From Microbacteriaceae bacterium PS02068 (GTDB taxonomy: Bacteria; Actinomycetota; Actinomycetes; Actinomycetales; Microbacteriaceae): a stretch of DNA of 44,268 bases. Positions 43,605 to 44,268 of the stretch are shown here, piece by piece. The position numbers and the translations under genes are program-made. The DNA lies in the NCBI GenBank assembly GCA_029959325.1, contig JASCPF010000023.1, forward strand, positions 1 to 44,268, in the 5' to 3' direction. The notes below the pieces were generated by a model, which did not search any database, was not told the DNA's origin, and was given only the letters and a program-made list of their open reading frames with translations. Each line of letters starts with the position of its first letter. The stretch's first letter is position 1.

Positions 43605-43620
43605 GACCTGTTCACAGGTC
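43605..43620. promoter_or_regulatory. Palindrome in the str leader
   Basis: GACCTGT-TC-ACAGGTC is a perfect 7-2-7 inverted repeat about 85 bases inside the predicted str transcript. It parallels the 7-2-7 palindrome in the S10 leader. Confidence 0.4.
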
Positions 43621-43709
43621 GCTTCCCGTGTGTGGCATCCTGCTCGCCCGCGCCCGCTCGGCGGGAAGCCGGGCACGACACAGGGCACGCAAGTGCGCAC
43701 ACCCGCTCA

Positions 43710-43738
43710 ATACTACGCCGTATGACGGAACCGGGCAA
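43710..43738 (-). promoter_or_regulatory. Probable housekeeping promoter of the str operon
   Basis: On the minus strand TTGCCC (43733-43738) and TAGTAT (43710-43715) are exactly 17 bases apart. Transcription would begin near 43703, giving a leader of about 210 bases before rpsL. Confidence 0.65.
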
Positions 43739-43768
43739 ACGCGCGGGCGCGTCGAGGTCAGCGAAGGC

Positions 43769-44268
43769 TCACGGGGCGATGCGACGGAGGTGGAACTCTT
43801 CGTCGCCGAGGAAGAAGCGCTCGCCCGCGTCGAGCTGTCCGCCCGGCTCGACTTCGACCTCGTCGCCCATCAGGGTGCGCACCAGCACGCCGTTGGTCGA
43901 CCCGAGATCGGTGACGACCCAGGCCTCTCCCCGCTGCTCGAGGCGCGCATGAGTCTTCGAGACCGTGCGCGCATCGTCGCTCACCGCGACCAGCTGCGCG
44001 CCCGGGAAGGCGGGGTCGCCCGAGGGGCGGCGTCCGAGGATGATGACCGACGCCGTGAGCGGCTGCGGAGAGCCGGACACCGGCACGAGTTCCCAGGTCG
44101 GACGGACCGCGCGCCGCGCGATGATCGTCTCGTCGATGTCGTCGTCCTCGGCGAGGCTGAGCGGCGTGGGCGCGGGCGCCGGGCGTGCGGCGGCGTGCGC
44201 GGGCTGGACGGGCACGGCGCGGACGTCGTCGCCGTGCTCAGCGCGACGATGCTGCGCGGAGACGGCGG
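43769..44268 (-). CDS. FHA-domain protein, C-terminal part (partial)
   Basis: The frame is open to the window edge, so the N-terminus is missing. The C-terminal ~95 residues are a forkhead-associated domain that binds phosphothreonine: ILGRRPSGDP, then VSKTHARLEQRGEAWVVTDLGSTNGVLV, with the key Arg, Ser and Asn positions present. Before it is a Pro/Ala-rich linker and an Asp/Glu-rich stretch with DIDETIIARR, similar to threonine sites that Ser/Thr kinases modify in actinobacterial FHA proteins. It is likely part of a kinase/phosphatase signalling or secretion gene set beyond the window. Confidence 0.85.
   Translation of the reverse strand, partial: AVSAQHRRAEHGDDVRAVPVQPAHAAARPAPAPTPLSLAEDDDIDETIIARRAVRPTWELVPVSGSPQPLTASVIILGRRPSGDPAFPGAQLVAVSDDARTVSKTHARLEQRGEAWVVTDLGSTNGVLVRTLMGDEVEVEPGGQLDAGERFFLGDEEFHLRRIAP

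Overview
The window is high-GC DNA from an actinomycete. Gene order, frequent GTG starts and the style of the surface proteins suggest Microbacteriaceae, probably Microbacterium or a close relative; that placement is inference. Nearly everything is read from the minus strand. The backbone is the ribosomal-protein supercluster, read from high to low coordinates: str (rpsL-rpsG-fusA-tuf, 43494 to 39052), S10-spc (rpsJ to rplO-secY-adk-map, 19942 to 7421), then infA-rpmJ-rpsM-rpsK-rpoA-rplQ (5165 to 2075).

The unusual part is what is set into that backbone. Between tuf and rpsJ, where many actinomycetes have the two operons adjacent, about 18.7 kb (20223-38949) is occupied almost entirely by a cell-surface locus. 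It holds a 4487-residue LPXTG-anchored protein with about 35 Ig-like repeats, a small lipoprotein, three exported proteins with alternate (SipW-type) signal peptides, one of which carries a ricin-B-like lectin region, a second LPXTG-type protein, and a SipW/ER-type signal peptidase whose last codons overlap the S10 promoter. The set looks like a dedicated system for exporting and building a surface fibre or matrix, by analogy with TasA/TapA/SipW and camelysin. No sortase lies in the window.

A second insertion sits between map and infA: an AbiEi-like/DUF559-like gene enclosed by two 60-bp palindromic elements in opposite orientation, followed by a membrane-anchored DsbA-like thioredoxin-fold protein. 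The left end of the window has the SGNH end of a cell-wall acyltransferase and a two-domain GNAT enzyme; the right end has the C-terminus of an FHA-domain protein.

Regulatory signals are fairly clear. Promoter-like sites of the form TTGC..-N17-TA...T precede rpsL, rpsJ and infA, and a TTGACA-like site precedes tuf. Strong hairpins follow rplQ, tuf, fusA and the small MT0933-like gene. The 306-bp gap ahead of the main alternate-signal-peptide protein is full of hairpins and palindromes. No rRNA, tRNA or CRISPR array was seen.
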